Assembly (NCBI GenBank): GCA_009839535.1
Contig: VXPN01000267.1
Span: forward strand, 1-7,199
Direction: 5' to 3'
Length of the DNA: 7,199 bases
From: Boseongicola sp. SB0662_bin_57
GTDB taxonomy: Bacteria > Pseudomonadota > Alphaproteobacteria > Rhodobacterales > Rhodobacteraceae
The notes under the pieces were generated by a model. That model was not told the DNA's origin and did not search any database. It worked only from the letters and a program-made list of their open reading frames with translations. Shown piece by piece: positions 6,506 through 7,199 of this stretch (position 1 is its first letter; each line of letters opens with the position of its first letter). Made by a program: the position numbers and the translations under genes.

Positions 6506-7199
6506 ATGCTGATCTGGTTCCTCCCCGCCTTCCTGCTGTTCCTGGCGATCGGGCTTCCGGTCTTCTTCGGGCTGATCGCCGCGCCCGGCATCCTGCTCTG
6601 GCTCGCAGGACAGGAGAAGGACATCACGCTGCTCTACCGCAACGTCTACAACGGCATGGACAGCTTCCCGCTCATGGCGATTCCGTTCTTCATGCTGGCC
6701 GGGGAGCTCATGAACAGGGGCGGCATAACCATCAGGATCGTCGAGTTCTCGCAGGCCCTCATCGGGCATCTCCGGGGCGGGCTCGCGCAGGTCAACATCC
6801 TGTCCTCGATCATGTTCGCGGGCCTCTCGGGCTCGGCCGTGGCGGACACGTCGGCGCTCGGCTCCATGCTGATTCCGGCGATGGAGAAGGAGGGCTACAC
6901 GCGCCGTTTCGCCGCCGCGATCACCGCCGCCTCGTCGGTCATCGGCCCGATAATCCCGCCTTCGGGCATCATGATCATCTACGCCTACGTGATGGGCGAA
7001 TCCGTGGCCGCCCTCTTCCTCGCGGGCATCGTGCCCGGCATTCTCGTGGGCGTCGGGCTGATGTTCATGGTCCGCGCGGTTGCCGACCGCTACGAACTGC
7101 CGCCCGCGAGACGCGTCGTGACGACCGGCGTCGAGCTCGGACGCACGGAATACTGGTTCTCCTTCGTCATCGTCCGCCTCAACATCGGCTGGCTCCTGG
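6506..7199 (+). CDS. dctM: TRAP transporter large permease subunit (DctM), 3'-partial
   Basis: This is the N-terminal 231 residues of the large, transport-forming subunit of a TRAP transporter (PF06808, DctM), cut by the window end; full-length members are usually about 425-440 residues. Family landmarks visible are the opening hydrophobic segments (about 1-35), MDSFPLMAIPFFMLAGELMN (51-70), the segment from GLSGSAVADTSALGS to MEKEGY (106-131), and SSVIGPIIPPSGIMIIYAYV (143-162), which together form part of the elevator-type transport domain. The ATG at 6506 gives a normal N-terminus and has a Shine-Dalgarno. The frame has no stop up to the last base. Past about residue 200 the sequence (RTEYWFSFVIVRLNIGWLL, 213-231) looks less like the usual LPVIILGGI region expected near here. 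The partner binding protein (DctP) is not in this window and may lie downstream. Confidence 0.92.
   Translation, partial: MLIWFLPAFLLFLAIGLPVFFGLIAAPGILLWLAGQEKDITLLYRNVYNGMDSFPLMAIPFFMLAGELMNRGGITIRIVEFSQALIGHLRGGLAQVNILSSIMFAGLSGSAVADTSALGSMLIPAMEKEGYTRRFAAAITAASSVIGPIIPPSGIMIIYAYVMGESVAALFLAGIVPGILVGVGLMFMVRAVADRYELPPARRVVTTGVELGRTEYWFSFVIVRLNIGWLL

Noticed and set aside
1..7199. Mobile element, CRISPR array, tRNA/rRNA or phage-defence island
   Set aside because: No transposase, regular repeat-spacer pattern, RNA cloverleaf or defence genes were seen; the lone helicase is not enough to propose a defence system.

Overview
This is a GC-rich window (about two-thirds G+C by eye), densely packed with short gene spacings. 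It looks like a chromosomal segment of an alphaproteobacterium. The best lineage marker is a TIGR02186 / Alph_Pro_TM protein (PF09608), a family described from Alphaproteobacteria, sitting directly behind a TauE/SafE-type exporter. The TRAP transporter and codon usage fit a Rhodobacterales- or Rhizobiales-like organism, but the genus cannot be fixed from the sequence.

Layout. (1) Positions 2-1273, plus strand: the 3' part of a DAO-family FAD-dependent oxidoreductase whose true start lies upstream of the window. (2) 1274-1528: a 255-base non-coding gap with a weak hairpin and a 12-bp palindrome. (3) 1529-3195, plus strand: a two-gene unit, a TauE/SafE (TSUP) membrane exporter and a membrane-anchored periplasmic TIGR02186 protein, joined by a 1-base stop/start overlap. 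(4) 3196-3289: a convergent junction containing inverted repeats. (5) 3290-5553, minus strand: a second two-gene unit, a compact RecD/Dda-like superfamily 1 DNA helicase followed by a classical short-chain dehydrogenase, overlapping by 4 bases. (6) 5554-5909: a 356-base divergent intergenic region with a marked cluster of the hexamer GTCCGG/CCGGAC. (7) 5910-7199, plus strand: the small (DctQ) and large (DctM) membrane subunits of a TRAP transporter, the latter cut by the window end. No substrate-binding DctP subunit is visible.

How the genes work together. The TRAP permease would import an organic acid or similar solute, driven by an ion gradient. The TauE/TIGR02186 pair probably moves a small anion such as a sulfur oxyanion or organosulfonate product. 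The oxidoreductase probably oxidises an amine or amino-acid-like compound. The helicase is a DNA-maintenance enzyme, and its coupling to an SDR has no obvious metabolic logic. I see no RNA gene, mobile element, CRISPR array or defence system. I do not see a clearly novel system. The items most worth a second look are the hexamer cluster upstream of the TRAP genes, the TauE/TIGR02186 pair and the helicase-SDR coupling.
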